Source: Microbacterium sp. VKM Ac-2923
Lineage (GTDB): Bacteria; Actinomycetota; Actinomycetes; Actinomycetales; Microbacteriaceae
Assembly (NCBI RefSeq): GCF_022815605.1
Contig: NZ_JALGRP010000006.1
Span: 62,001 to 126,000, forward strand
DNA length: 64,000 nt
Direction: 5' to 3'
The notes under the pieces were generated by a model. That model was not told where the DNA came from. It saw nothing but the letters and a program-made list of their open reading frames with translations, and ran no database searches. The stretch's first letter is position 1; each line of letters begins with the position of its first letter. This document shows positions 38,359 to 47,020 of this stretch, in pieces. A program made the translations under genes and the position numbers.

Positions 38359-40074
38359 GTGCACGAGCAGACCCCGGCGACGCGACGCGACCAGCGCCGC
38401 CGCGGAGACGCGGAGACCCCCGGTTTCGCCGCATCGGGCGCCGATGAATCGGATCCGACGGTGTCGACGAGGGATGCCGCAGCTCCCGCCCCCACAGGCG
38501 CGATGACCGAGACTCCCGCCACAGGCGCGACGCCCCCTGCTCCCGCGACATCCCCTGCTCTCACGGCACCGCAAGCCATCGCGGCGTCCGCAGCCCCCGC
38601 GGCATCCGGTGACCCCGCGGCATCCGACGCCCCCGCGGCATCTGCAGTCCGCGCGGCGTCCCCTGCTGCCGCGGCATCCGCCGCCCCCGCCGCGTCCGGT
38701 GCCCCCGCGGCATCCCCTGCTCCTGTGGCATCCGGCGCTCCCGTCTTGATCGGCGCGCTGACGTGGCTCGATCCGGAAGACGCCGGCGATCGGCGTCTCG
38801 CTCCCGCTGCCGGCTCGGGCGCCGCCTCGCGCCCCGCGGATCTGCTCGCCGGGCGCCGGCGCCGCATCTTCCGCCCGGCGACGGTGATCCCGCCCGTGCT
38901 CATCGTGCTGATCCTCGGCGTGTACGCGGCGGCGACGCTACTGTGGCCGCTCAACGCGGTCGAGCCGAACACCCGCGCGGTCGGTGTCCAGCCCGCCGCG
39001 GCCCCCGCCGCAGCGCCCGCCTGGCCGGCCGAGGGTGAAGCGGCCATCGCGATAGACGGCGTCGCCGAGACGCTGTCGACGACGGCGACGGCGCCCGAGT
39101 CGATCGCGAGCATCACCAAGGTCGTCACGGCCCTCGTGGTGCTCGACCGGCTGCCCCTCGCGCCCGGCGAGCAGGGACCGTCGTACGCGTTCATCCAGGC
39201 CGACAGCGCCGACTACTGGCAGTACCGCGCCCGCGGAGAGTCCTCGCTCGACGTGCCCGTCGACGGCAGCCTCACCGAGCTGCAGATGCTCCAGGGCATG
39301 CTGATCGCCTCCGCGAACAACTACGCCCAGCGCCTGGCATCCGATCTCTTCGGCACGGATGCCGAGTTCTCGACCGCCGCCAATCAGTACCTCGTCGAGC
39401 GGGGCATCCAGGGCATCACGATCGTCAATCCCACCGGGATCGAGGAGGGCAACACCGCCACTCCGGCCGCTCTGATCGCGCTCGCCGAGCGGGCCCTCGC
39501 CAACCCCGTGATCGCTGAGATCGTGCGCACGCCCGAGTTGACGCTGCCCGGCGCGGGCACGTTCAGGAACGGCAACGCGCTGCTCGCCGATCCGGGAATC
39601 GTCGGGATCAAGACCGGCACCCTCGACGCGTGGAACCTGCTGACCGCCAAAGACATCACCGTCGGAGACGCCACGATCCGCGCGTACGCCGCGGTGCTCG
39701 GCCAGCCCGGGCCCGACACGCGGAACCAAGCCACGCGCGACCTGTTCGCACGTCTCGAGCAGGAGTTGCAACCGACCCCCTCGGTGACCGCGGGCACCGT
39801 CATCGGCAAGGTCGAGACACTGTGGAGCGACGACATCGACATCGTCACCGCCGCCGACGCCACGGTGGTGCTCTGGAACGGCGGTGCCGCGAAGACCTCG
39901 GCCAGCTTCGACCTCGGCGAGGCGACGGAGCCGGGCTCGACGGTGGGCACCTTCACCACGACGGGTCCGGTTGATGCCGACACGGTCGACGCGCGTCTGG
40001 CCGGTGAGATCGAACCGCCCAGCCCCTGGTGGCGTCTCACGCACCCGCTCGACCTCTTCGGCCTGAACGACTGA
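38359..40074 (+). CDS. D-alanyl-D-alanine carboxypeptidase (S11) with repeat-rich cytosolic tail
   Basis: A 571-residue penicillin-binding protein starting at GTG 38359. Residues about 1-165 are Ala/Pro-rich; within 74-127 eight hexapeptide units of the form PAASxx follow one another. One membrane anchor lies at about 175-196, then the extracellular enzyme. Active-site motifs are SITK at 251-254, SAN at 318-320 and KTG at 418-420, as in DacA-type carboxypeptidases that trim peptidoglycan stem peptides. The C-terminal 100 residues form a beta-rich domain. It abuts a YtrA-type GntR gene 2 bp downstream. Confidence 0.9.
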   Translation: MHEQTPATRRDQRRRGDAETPGFAASGADESDPTVSTRDAAAPAPTGAMTETPATGATPPAPATSPALTAPQAIAASAAPAASGDPAASDAPAASAVRAASPAAAASAAPAASGAPAASPAPVASGAPVLIGALTWLDPEDAGDRRLAPAAGSGAASRPADLLAGRRRRIFRPATVIPPVLIVLILGVYAAATLLWPLNAVEPNTRAVGVQPAAAPAAAPAWPAEGEAAIAIDGVAETLSTTATAPESIASITKVVTALVVLDRLPLAPGEQGPSYAFIQADSADYWQYRARGESSLDVPVDGSLTELQMLQGMLIASANNYAQRLASDLFGTDAEFSTAANQYLVERGIQGITIVNPTGIEEGNTATPAALIALAERALANPVIAEIVRTPELTLPGAGTFRNGNALLADPGIVGIKTGTLDAWNLLTAKDITVGDATIRAYAAVLGQPGPDTRNQATRDLFARLEQELQPTPSVTAGTVIGKVETLWSDDIDIVTAADATVVLWNGGAAKTSASFDLGEATEPGSTVGTFTTTGPVDADTVDARLAGEIEPPSPWWRLTHPLDLFGLND

Positions 40075-40076
40075 CC

Positions 40077-40433
40077 ATGGACTTCTCGCTGGATGCCGCG
40101 TCGGCCACGCCGCCGTTCGAGCAGGTGCGGGCGCAGGTCATCGCCGCCATCGATGACGGCTCGCTCGTCGCCGGGACGCGCCTTCCGCCCGTGCGCGCGT
40201 TGGCGACCGATCTCGGACTCGCCGCGAACACCGTCGCCCGGGCCTACAAGGAGCTCGAGGAGGCCGGGTACGTCGAGACCCGCGGTCGCGCCGGCACTAT
40301 CGTCCGGGGTGGCGACGCGGCCTCGTCGCGCGCGGCGCAGGCGGCTCAGGCGTATGCGGACACGGTCCGACAGCTGGGCGTCACCCCCGCCGACGCGGTC
40401 GCGCTCGTGCGGGCCGCGCTGGGTGGGGGCTGA
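40077..40433 (+). CDS. YtrA-type GntR regulator
   Basis: A 118-residue regulator made of a winged HTH (PPFEQVRAQVIAAIDDGSL, LPPVRALATDLGLAANTVAR) plus a short helical dimerisation tail, as in the YtrA subfamily. YtrA regulators usually precede ABC transporters responding to cell-wall stress. Here there is no transporter; the gene is 2 bp after a carboxypeptidase and probably co-transcribed, which suggests a cell-wall link. ATG 40077 chosen from the HTH position. Confidence 0.88.
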   Translation: MDFSLDAASATPPFEQVRAQVIAAIDDGSLVAGTRLPPVRALATDLGLAANTVARAYKELEEAGYVETRGRAGTIVRGGDAASSRAAQAAQAYADTVRQLGVTPADAVALVRAALGGG

Positions 40434-40820
40434 GCCCGCATCGGCGGCAGCACGCCTCGGACTGTCGAGCACGAGGTGGCTGAGCTTGTCGACGCCACCA
40501 TGCCCACCCGACACAGAGGCGGCCGCTCCTACAGGAGTCACCGAATCCCGCCGACGAGGCACCGTCGCCTGTTGTCGTGGCCGCCACGCGTCACAGCGCA
40601 GCGACTGAACTCGCCTAGGGCGCTGGACCCTCGGAACGCCGCCCGACGGACAGGCGCCCGCAGTTCGGAACGCCTGACGAGAGCCGATGCCATCTCGATC
40701 GCGCTCGCCGTTCACACCGCGCGGGGCGCCCCTTCTCCCCAGCCGACGCAGCCGTGAACTCATCCCCCGGACGTCCCCTCCGCCCCGTCCGATGTCGGAG
40801 GTCGTCGCTAGCATGCACAC
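40434..40820. other. Spacer without a supported gene
   Basis: 387 bp. It holds one isolated relative of the 45-bp-array core (gaggtggctgagcttgtcga then cgccacc, about 40471-40499), which forms a short hairpin. Frames through it are short, Arg/Ser-rich and unconvincing. Confidence 0.55.
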
Positions 40821-42182
40821 ATGCACATCGACATGGTCCCGGCGCCCCCGCCGGACCCTCCCCCACCTGCCCCACCCCGCCCGTCGCGACCCCTCACCGC
40901 GGTGCTCGAGGACGTGCTCTCCGCGGGTGCAGCGCTCGCTGCCGCCGAGGTCGCGCGCACCCGTGCCCTGGCGGAAGCCGGGCATCTCGCCCTCGACGTG
41001 ATGGCAGACCAGCGCACCACCGCCCGGGCATCGGAGCTGGCGCTACGGGAGGTCGCCTCCGAACTCGCCGCCGCCGAGAACCTCTCCGACCGCACCGCGC
41101 AGACCCAGATAGGGCGGGCGATGACCCTCGTCGACGACTACCCCCACACCCTCGCCGCATGGGAGGCGGCAGCGATCACCCGCACCCACGTGCAGGCGAT
41201 CCTCGACATCGGGGCCCCGCTGCCGGTCGAGGCGCGCGCGGAGTTCGACCTGCTCGCCGTGACCACCGCCGACGGCCTCAGCCCCGGCCGGTTACGCTCC
41301 CGCCTGGCGATGCTCGCCGAACGCCTCCACCCCACCACTCTCACCGAACGCCACCACCGCGGCCGCGACACCCGCTGCGTACGCATCGTCCCCGGCGTCG
41401 ACGGCATGTCCGACCTCGTGGCGACCCTCCCCACCGTCCTCGCCGTCGGCATCTACGACCGCCTCACCCAACAGAGTCGAGCGATCATCGACGCCCGCGG
41501 CTCCTCACCAGAATCGGCCACCGACGAACGCACCACCGCCCACCTCCGCGCCGACATCCTCACCGACCTGCTCCTCACCGCCGCCCCCACCGCGGACCCC
41601 ACCCGCACCGACGACGGCCCCGGCACCCTCGGCACCATCCGCGCCCGCATCCAGGTCATCGTCCCCGCGCTGACCATGCTCGCTCCGGAGAACGAAAACA
41701 CCGACCCCGCCGAACTCGTCGGCCACGGCCCCCTCGACGCCGACACCGCCCGCACCCTCACCGAGACGACCACCCTCCCCTGGGACCGGGTCATCACCCA
41801 CCCCGTCACCGGAGCGGTCCTGCACACCGACACCTACCACCGCACCACCGCGATCGACCGGTTCCTCCGCGCCCGCGACCGCCACTGCCGGTGGCCTGGC
41901 TGCACCACCCCCGCCACCCGCTGCGAAGTCGACCACACCCACGACCACGCCCTCGGCGGCACAACCACCGTCACCAACCTCGCCCACCTCTGCCAACGCC
42001 ACCACACCCAGAAACAATTCACCCGCTGGAAAGTGAAACAACTCCCCGCAGGCGTCCTCCACTGGACCAGCCCCACCGGCCGCACCTACACCGACGAACC
42101 CCTCCCCTACTCCCCCGCCGCCCGCTTCCTCCCCGACGACCCACCCCCACCCGACCCCGACGAAGGCACCGCACCCTTCTGA
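40821..42182 (+). CDS. DUF222 / HNH endonuclease domain protein (13E12-repeat type)
   Basis: A 453-residue protein with a Pro-rich start, an N-terminal DUF222 helical domain (LAEAGHLALDVMADQRTTA through LSDRTAQTQIGRAMTLV) and a C-terminal HNH nuclease domain: CRWPGCTTPATRCEVDHT, then HDHALGG and NLAHLCQRHH, giving the Cys pairs and the D-H...N...H set. Such proteins occur in many copies in actinobacterial genomes and belong to the same group as the mycobacterial 13E12 repeats. Their role is unknown. Isolated gene; no repeats or target duplications noticed at its ends. Confidence 0.88.
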   Translation: MHIDMVPAPPPDPPPPAPPRPSRPLTAVLEDVLSAGAALAAAEVARTRALAEAGHLALDVMADQRTTARASELALREVASELAAAENLSDRTAQTQIGRAMTLVDDYPHTLAAWEAAAITRTHVQAILDIGAPLPVEARAEFDLLAVTTADGLSPGRLRSRLAMLAERLHPTTLTERHHRGRDTRCVRIVPGVDGMSDLVATLPTVLAVGIYDRLTQQSRAIIDARGSSPESATDERTTAHLRADILTDLLLTAAPTADPTRTDDGPGTLGTIRARIQVIVPALTMLAPENENTDPAELVGHGPLDADTARTLTETTTLPWDRVITHPVTGAVLHTDTYHRTTAIDRFLRARDRHCRWPGCTTPATRCEVDHTHDHALGGTTTVTNLAHLCQRHHTQKQFTRWKVKQLPAGVLHWTSPTGRTYTDEPLPYSPAARFLPDDPPPPDPDEGTAPF

Positions 42183-42292
42183 CTCTTTCCCGCGCATTCC
42201 CTCACCAATCTCGCCCGCGCCACGCCATGCCCGCGCTCCGCGTCGCTGAGGCGCTCATCGGTCGTCCGCACACGGCTCGCTACGGTGAGCAC

Positions 42293-42706
42293 ATGGCATC
42301 CCCGCGTGTGACCACGGACCCCGCCGAGATCGACTTCGACGTCGTGCACCGATGGCTGTCGGAGGACGCGTTCTGGGCGATCGGGCGGAGCCGCGAGACC
42401 GTCGATCAGGCCGCCCGCGCGTCGCTCAACTTCGGGGCGGTGGATGCCGACGGAACGCTCGTCGGATACGCCCGTGTCGTCACCGACCACGCGACGTTCG
42501 CGTGGGTGTGCGACGTGTACGTCACCCCCGCCGCACGCGGCCGCGGGATCGGACTGCTTCTCACCGAATCGGTCGTCGCCGTACTGCGCCCTCTGAACCT
42601 CAAACGAGTGCTCCTGTCGACCGTCGATACGCATGGCCTGTACGAGAAGGTCGGATTCGAGATCCTCCCGAACCCGGAGGGACTCATGCACCTCAGCCGC
42701 CCCTGA
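42293..42706 (+). CDS. GNAT-family N-acetyltransferase
   Basis: A 137-residue acetyltransferase from ATG 42293. The acetyl-CoA loop is VTPAARGRGIGLLL, preceded by the beta-4 strand WVCDVYV, and the last strand region reads HGLYEKVGFEILPN. The VHRWLSEDAFWAIGRSRE start is shared with a subfamily of short bacterial GNATs. Acceptor unknown. ATG 42232 would add 20 residues without domain support. Confidence 0.85.
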   Translation: MASPRVTTDPAEIDFDVVHRWLSEDAFWAIGRSRETVDQAARASLNFGAVDADGTLVGYARVVTDHATFAWVCDVYVTPAARGRGIGLLLTESVVAVLRPLNLKRVLLSTVDTHGLYEKVGFEILPNPEGLMHLSRP

Positions 42707-42732
42707 ACCGCACACACCCGTACCCTCGTTGC

Positions 42733-43398
42733 ATGCCTCTCGTCCTGGTCACCGGCGCCGCACGCGCGAACAGCATCGCCGCCGGCATCGTCCCCCGCCT
42801 CGAACAAGACGGCTGGGACGTCGTAACCAGCGAACTCGACTCCGGCGACTACCCGTGCGACCTCGCCAGCCCCACGGCGCCGACAGAGCTCATCGAACGT
42901 GTATCGAGCGAACGTGGCCCCCTTCAGGCCCTCGTGCTCAGCCACGCCCACGGTGTCGAGTCCGGCATCCTCGACACCACCGCCGAGAGCTTCGACCGCC
43001 ACGTCGCGGTCAACGCCCGATCGACCCTGCTGACGATCGCCGCGTTCGCCCGGCAGGTCGACAAAACCGGAGGGGCGATCGTCGCCTTCACGAGCGACCA
43101 CACCACCGGGAACCTCCCATATGGTGCGTCGAAGGCGGCGCTCGATCGCATCGTGATCTCGGCGGCACGCGAACTCGGGCCCCGGAGAATCTCGGCGAAC
43201 GTCGTCAATCCCGGCCCGATCGACACCGGGTGGATGGATGCCGAGACCCGCGACGCCCTCGCCGGATACCACCCCCTCGGCCGGTTCGGCACACCCCGCG
43301 ACATCGCCGGCATCACCGCGTTCCTGCTCTCCGACGAGGGCCGCTGGATCAGCGGCCAGCTCCTCCACACCGACGGCGGCTTCTCCGCGCGGTTCTGA
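42733..43398 (+). CDS. Short-chain dehydrogenase/reductase
   Basis: A 221-residue SDR, close to the minimum length. The cofactor loop reads VTGAARANSIAAGI rather than TGxxxGIG, a variant in which Asn-Ser-Ile replaces the second glycine. The catalytic set is Ser in VAFTSDHTTG and YGASKAALD; the C-terminal end GQLLHTDGGF is standard. It follows the GNAT gene by 26 bp and may be co-transcribed. Substrate unknown. Confidence 0.87.
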   Translation: MPLVLVTGAARANSIAAGIVPRLEQDGWDVVTSELDSGDYPCDLASPTAPTELIERVSSERGPLQALVLSHAHGVESGILDTTAESFDRHVAVNARSTLLTIAAFARQVDKTGGAIVAFTSDHTTGNLPYGASKAALDRIVISAARELGPRRISANVVNPGPIDTGWMDAETRDALAGYHPLGRFGTPRDIAGITAFLLSDEGRWISGQLLHTDGGFSARF

Positions 43399-43673
43399 CG
43401 CACGACCGAACCGCGCGCGGCCCGGTGCCGCGACTCATTGCTCCAGCGTTGTGTCACGCACCGCGACGCTCGCGCCCCCTCTCGCCGCCCGCCGGCGCGC
43501 TGCGCATCCCCGCACCACCAGTCACAGCGCGCGCCGCCCGCCCCCATGCCGCCCGCTCCCCTGCCGCCCGTCCCCTGCCGCCCGTCCCCTGCCGCCCGTC
43601 CCCGCGCCGCCCGCTCCCCGCGCCGCACGCGCCGCGACGCCCGCGCCGGTCGTGCTAGCGTCACCCGCAGTGA
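43399..43673. other. Spacer with 14-bp short repeats upstream of the thi riboswitch
   Basis: 275 bp without a gene. From 43561 the unit ctgccgcccgtccc repeats three times (43561-43574, 43575-43588, 43589-43602), with degraded neighbours on both sides (about 43547-43560 and 43603-43617). A gtgctagcgt segment at about 43652 may be the -10 region for the thiamine operon. Confidence 0.6.
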
Positions 43674-43742
43674 CACGGGGTGCCCACGAGGGCTGAGAGA
43701 ACACCCGTTGAACCTGATCTAGCTCGTACTAGCGAAGGGATG
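43674..43742 (+). promoter_or_regulatory. TPP (THI-box) riboswitch before thiM
   Basis: Conserved elements in order: acggggtgcc, CTGAGA at 43693-43698, the GAACCTGATC element at 43710-43719, and the closing gcgaaggga at 43732-43740. The latter also serves as the ribosome-binding site of thiM. Represses the thiM-thiE-thiD/tenA operon when thiamine diphosphate is high. Confidence 0.95.
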
Positions 43743-43748
43743 TCGCGA

Positions 43749-44594
43749 ATGGTCGTTCGCACGTCGTCGTCTCCGTCCACCCCCGCACCGGCGTGGGAAG
43801 CCGACCCCGCCACGGCGCTCGCGCGCCTGCGCGAAACCGCTCCCCTCACGCAGTGCATCACCAACGCGGTGGTGACCAACTTCACCGCGAACGCGCTTCT
43901 CGCCCTCGGCGCCGCCCCGGCGATGTGCGACATCCCGGGCGAGGCGGGAATGTTCGCCGGAATCGCCGGCGGCGTGCTCGTCAACCTCGGAACGCCGACC
44001 GCCGAACAGCGGGACGCCGCCCGCGAGGCCGTCTCCGTCGGCACGCCCTGGGTGCTCGACCCCGTGGCCGTGGGTGCTCTTCCGATACGCACGGCCTTGG
44101 CCCACGAGCTCCTCAAGGCGCGCCCGGCGATCATCCGCGGCAACGCGTCGGAGATCCTCGCCCTGGCCGGAGCCGGCGCCGGCGGACGCGGCGTCGACGC
44201 GACCGACGCGGCCGACGACGCCCTCGACGCCGCCCGCTCCCTAGCCGTGCGCACCGGCGGCACCGTCGCCGTCTCGGGCGAGGTGGACCTCATCGTGGAT
44301 GCCGAGCGCACGGTCCGCGTGCCCGGGGGAAGCGCGCTGCTGACCAAGGTCACCGGCGGCGGCTGCGCACTCGGCGCCGCGATGGCGGCCTTCGCCGCCG
44401 TGGCCGAGCCGTTCGAGGCGGCGATCGCGGCGAGCGCGGTGTGGGCCGTGGCGTCGGAGCGGGCGGCATCCGGATCAGCCGGTCCGGGGTCATTCGCCGT
44501 CGCCTTCCTCGACGAGCTCTCCGTCATCCGCCCAGAAGACCTCGAAGGCCGGGTGCACGTGCAGACCGCGTCCGGCGCAGAGGCCGGGGCGTAA
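43749..44594 (+). CDS. thiM: Hydroxyethylthiazole kinase
   Basis: Phosphorylates the thiazole alcohol for thiamine salvage. The 281-residue product has [25 protein letters not shown] N-terminus ([14 protein letters not shown]), the [11 protein letters not shown] segment, [12 protein letters not shown] and the catalytic [22 protein letters not shown] 43749 is preferred with gaaggga 9 nt upstream; ATG 43740 would start inside the riboswitch end. First gene of the riboswitch-controlled operon. Confidence 0.95.
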   Translation: MVVRTSSSPSTPAPAWEADPATALARLRETAPLTQCITNAVVTNFTANALLALGAAPAMCDIPGEAGMFAGIAGGVLVNLGTPTAEQRDAAREAVSVGTPWVLDPVAVGALPIRTALAHELLKARPAIIRGNASEILALAGAGAGGRGVDATDAADDALDAARSLAVRTGGTVAVSGEVDLIVDAERTVRVPGGSALLTKVTGGGCALGAAMAAFAAVAEPFEAAIAASAVWAVASERAASGSAGPGSFAVAFLDELSVIRPEDLEGRVHVQTASGAEAGA

Positions 44595-44597
44595 GCG

Positions 44598-45242
44598 ATG
44601 ACCGACCTCTCCCTCCACCTCGTCACCGACCACCGGGTCCCCTTCGATCGCCTGCGCGACATCGTCGATCGGGCCGTCGCCGCGGGCGTCACCGTCGTGC
44701 AACTGCGCGACAAGCTCGCGACCGGCGCCGAACTCTTCGCCCGCACCCTCGACCTCGCCGACGTGGTCGCGGGGCGATGCGCATTCATCGTCGACGACCG
44801 CCTCGACATCGTGCTCGCGGCACGCGACCGCGGCGCCCGGGTCGACGGCATCCACCTCGGCCAGAGCGACCTGCCCGTCGACGCCGCGCGGACCCTGCTC
44901 GGCGCCGACGCCGTCGTGGGATGGACCGCGAACACCCCGGCCCACTTCGCGGCAGCCACGGCTCTGCCGGAGGGTACCCTCGATTACCTCGGCGTGGGCG
45001 TCATCCGCGCCACCGCCACGAAGCCCGACCATCCGCGCCCGCTCGGTATCGACGGGTTCGCGGAGCTCGCGGCATCCACGGATCTGCCGTGCGTGGCGAT
45101 CGGCGGGATCGACGTCACCGACGTCGCGGGTCTGCGGGCGGCGGGCGCGGCGGGCGTCGCCGTCGTCTCGGCGGTGTGTGCCGCCGACGATCCGGCCCCG
45201 GTCGTCCGAGACCTGCGCGCCGCGTGGGGAGACGTCGCGTGA
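44598..45242 (+). CDS. thiE: Thiamine-phosphate synthase
   Basis: Joins HMP-diphosphate and thiazole phosphate. The 214-residue TIM barrel shows VTVVQLRDKLATG (the Q-R-K diphosphate site), FIVDDRLDIVLAA, DGIHLGQSDLPV, and GVGVIRATATKPDH (the TxTK segment), ending AIGGIDVTDVAGLRAAGAAGVAVVSAV. It begins 3 bp after thiM and overlaps the thiD start (GTGA). Confidence 0.95.
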   Translation: MTDLSLHLVTDHRVPFDRLRDIVDRAVAAGVTVVQLRDKLATGAELFARTLDLADVVAGRCAFIVDDRLDIVLAARDRGARVDGIHLGQSDLPVDAARTLLGADAVVGWTANTPAHFAAATALPEGTLDYLGVGVIRATATKPDHPRPLGIDGFAELAASTDLPCVAIGGIDVTDVAGLRAAGAAGVAVVSAVCAADDPAPVVRDLRAAWGDVA

Positions 45243-46705
45243 GCGCCGCAACGGTCGACGGTCGTCCCGCGAGCCCCCGCGTCTTGAGCATCGCCGGCAC
45301 CGACCCCACCGGCGGCGCGGGAATCCAGGCCGACCTGAAGTCGATCGCGGCCTTCGGCGGCTACGGCATGGCGGCGGTGACCGCGCTCGTGGCGCAGAAC
45401 ACCCTCGGCGTCCGTGAAGTGCACGTGCCACCGACGGCGTTCCTCGACGCGCAACTGCGCGCGGTCAGCGACGACGTCGACATCGACGCGGTGAAGATCG
45501 GCATGCTCGGCTCGGCCGAGGTCGTCACCACCGTCGATGCCTGGCTCGCCGAGGTGCGCCCCGCGATCGTCGTGCTCGATCCGGTGATGATCGCGACCAG
45601 CGGCGACCGCCTCCTCGACGCCGACGCCGAAGAGGCCGTGCGCGCCCTCTGCCTCCGCGCCGACCTGGTCACCCCGAACCTGCCCGAGCTCGCGGTGCTG
45701 GTGGGCGGACCCGTGGCGACCACGTGGGACGACGCCGTCGCGCAGGCCCGCACCCTCGCCACGCGCGCCGGCACCGCCGTGCTGCTCAAAGGCGGGCACC
45801 TCGACGGCGACCAGAGCCCGGATGCCATCGTCGACGCCGCCGACGTACACCCGGTGCCCGGCCGCCGCGTCGCCACGCGCCACACCCACGGAACCGGCTG
45901 CTCGCTCTCGTCGGCGATGGCGACCCTCGCCGCGCACGGTCTGTCGTGGCCCGAAGCGCTGACCCGCGCGAAGCGCTGGCTCACCGGCGCGCTCGAGAAC
46001 GCCGAGGCCCTGCACGTCGGCCTCGGCAACGGCCCCATCGACCACCTGCACGAGCTCCGCCCGCACATCGAGCTGGGCCGCTCCTGGAGCGCCGCGCACT
46101 GGGACGCCGCCGCACCGACCCGTGCCGACGTCGACGCCTGCGCATTCGTGCGGGGGCTGGCATCCGGGGATCTCGACCGGGACGCCTTCGACTGGTACCT
46201 CGGTCAGGACCTGCTGTACCTGCGCGAGTACGCCCGCGTGCTCGCGCGCGCCGCGGCGCTCGCGCCCACCGTCGACGAACAGCGTTTCTGGGCCGCGGCG
46301 TCGGTGTCGTGCCTCGAGGAGGAAGCGGCGCTGCACCAGTCGCACGTGGATCCGGCGGGCCTTGCGCCGGCGAGCTCCACGCTCGCCTACACCGACCATC
46401 TGCACGCGGCATCGACGACCGGCTCGTACGCGGTGCTGCTGGCCGCGATCCTCCCCTGCTTCGTGCTCTACACCGACATCGGGGCCCGGTGGCGCGGCAC
46501 GTTCGCCGCCGACCATCCGTACGCCGACTGGCTCACCGCGTACGGCGATGAGGCGTTCGCGGCGTCATCGGCCGAGGCGTCGAAGATCGTGGATGCCGCG
46601 GCGGTCACGGCATCCCCCACCACCCGCGCCGCGATGGCCGCGGCCTACACCCGCTCGATGGCCCTGGAGCTGGCTTTCTTCGAGGCCCCGCTGCGCCGAG
46701 CGTGA
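45239..46705 (+). CDS. thiD: Bifunctional HMP(-P) kinase / aminopyrimidine aminohydrolase (ThiD-TenA fusion)
   Basis: A 488-residue fusion from GTG 45239. Residues about 12-265 are ThiD: SIAGTDPTGGAGIQADLK, VLDPVMIATSG, and HTHGTGCSLSSA near the active site. Residues about 280-485 are TenA: DWYLGQDLLYLREYAR, the active-site Cys407 in ILPCFVLYTDIG and the conserved Glu in ALELAFFEAPL. TenA salvages HMP from degraded thiamine, ThiD phosphorylates it, so the fusion channels salvaged pyrimidine to ThiE. Last gene of the operon. Confidence 0.95.
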   Translation: MSAATVDGRPASPRVLSIAGTDPTGGAGIQADLKSIAAFGGYGMAAVTALVAQNTLGVREVHVPPTAFLDAQLRAVSDDVDIDAVKIGMLGSAEVVTTVDAWLAEVRPAIVVLDPVMIATSGDRLLDADAEEAVRALCLRADLVTPNLPELAVLVGGPVATTWDDAVAQARTLATRAGTAVLLKGGHLDGDQSPDAIVDAADVHPVPGRRVATRHTHGTGCSLSSAMATLAAHGLSWPEALTRAKRWLTGALENAEALHVGLGNGPIDHLHELRPHIELGRSWSAAHWDAAAPTRADVDACAFVRGLASGDLDRDAFDWYLGQDLLYLREYARVLARAAALAPTVDEQRFWAAASVSCLEEEAALHQSHVDPAGLAPASSTLAYTDHLHAASTTGSYAVLLAAILPCFVLYTDIGARWRGTFAADHPYADWLTAYGDEAFAASSAEASKIVDAAAVTASPTTRAAMAAAYTRSMALELAFFEAPLRRA

Positions 46706-46712
46706 CCCCCGC

Positions 46713-46773
46713 GCGAGTCGCCACGATTCGTCGCTTCGAACGCGGCGTAGCGACACATCTTGGCGACTCACGC
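46713..46773. repeat. Type-B hairpin, copy 2
   Basis: Arms 46713-46735 (gcgagtcgccacgattcgtc...) and 46749-46773, imperfect, between the convergent thiD/tenA and DUF5302 genes. A bidirectional terminator role is possible here but would not explain copy 1. Confidence 0.8.
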
Positions 46774-46798
46774 GGGGGGCGGGGAGGGGGGGAGGGGG

Positions 46799-46981
46799 TT
46801 AGCCGCTCTTGCGACGGAACTCGCGCTTGGTGACGGCTCCGTGCGTGCCCTGCACCGCGGAGTTTCCGTCGAGGTGCGCTTGACCCGACCGATGCTGTCC
46901 GTTCTTCTTCTCGAGCGCTTCCTTGAACTTGCGCTTCATGTCGTCGGATGCCGAGGCATCCGGGGTCTCGTCGGTACTCAT
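46799..46981 (-). CDS. DUF5302 family small protein
   Basis: A 60-residue hydrophilic protein (MSTDETPDASASDD, KRKFKEALEKKN, ending KREFRRKSG). This matches my recollection of the DUF5302 family of small actinobacterial proteins, with the conserved helix, central Gly/His region and basic end. Function unknown. Short but conserved, so I consider it real. Confidence 0.75.
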   Translation of the reverse strand: MSTDETPDASASDDMKRKFKEALEKKNGQHRSGQAHLDGNSAVQGTHGAVTKREFRRKSG

Positions 46982-47020
46982 AGCCCCACCATAAGCACCG
47001 ATGCCTCGGCGCGGGAACCG

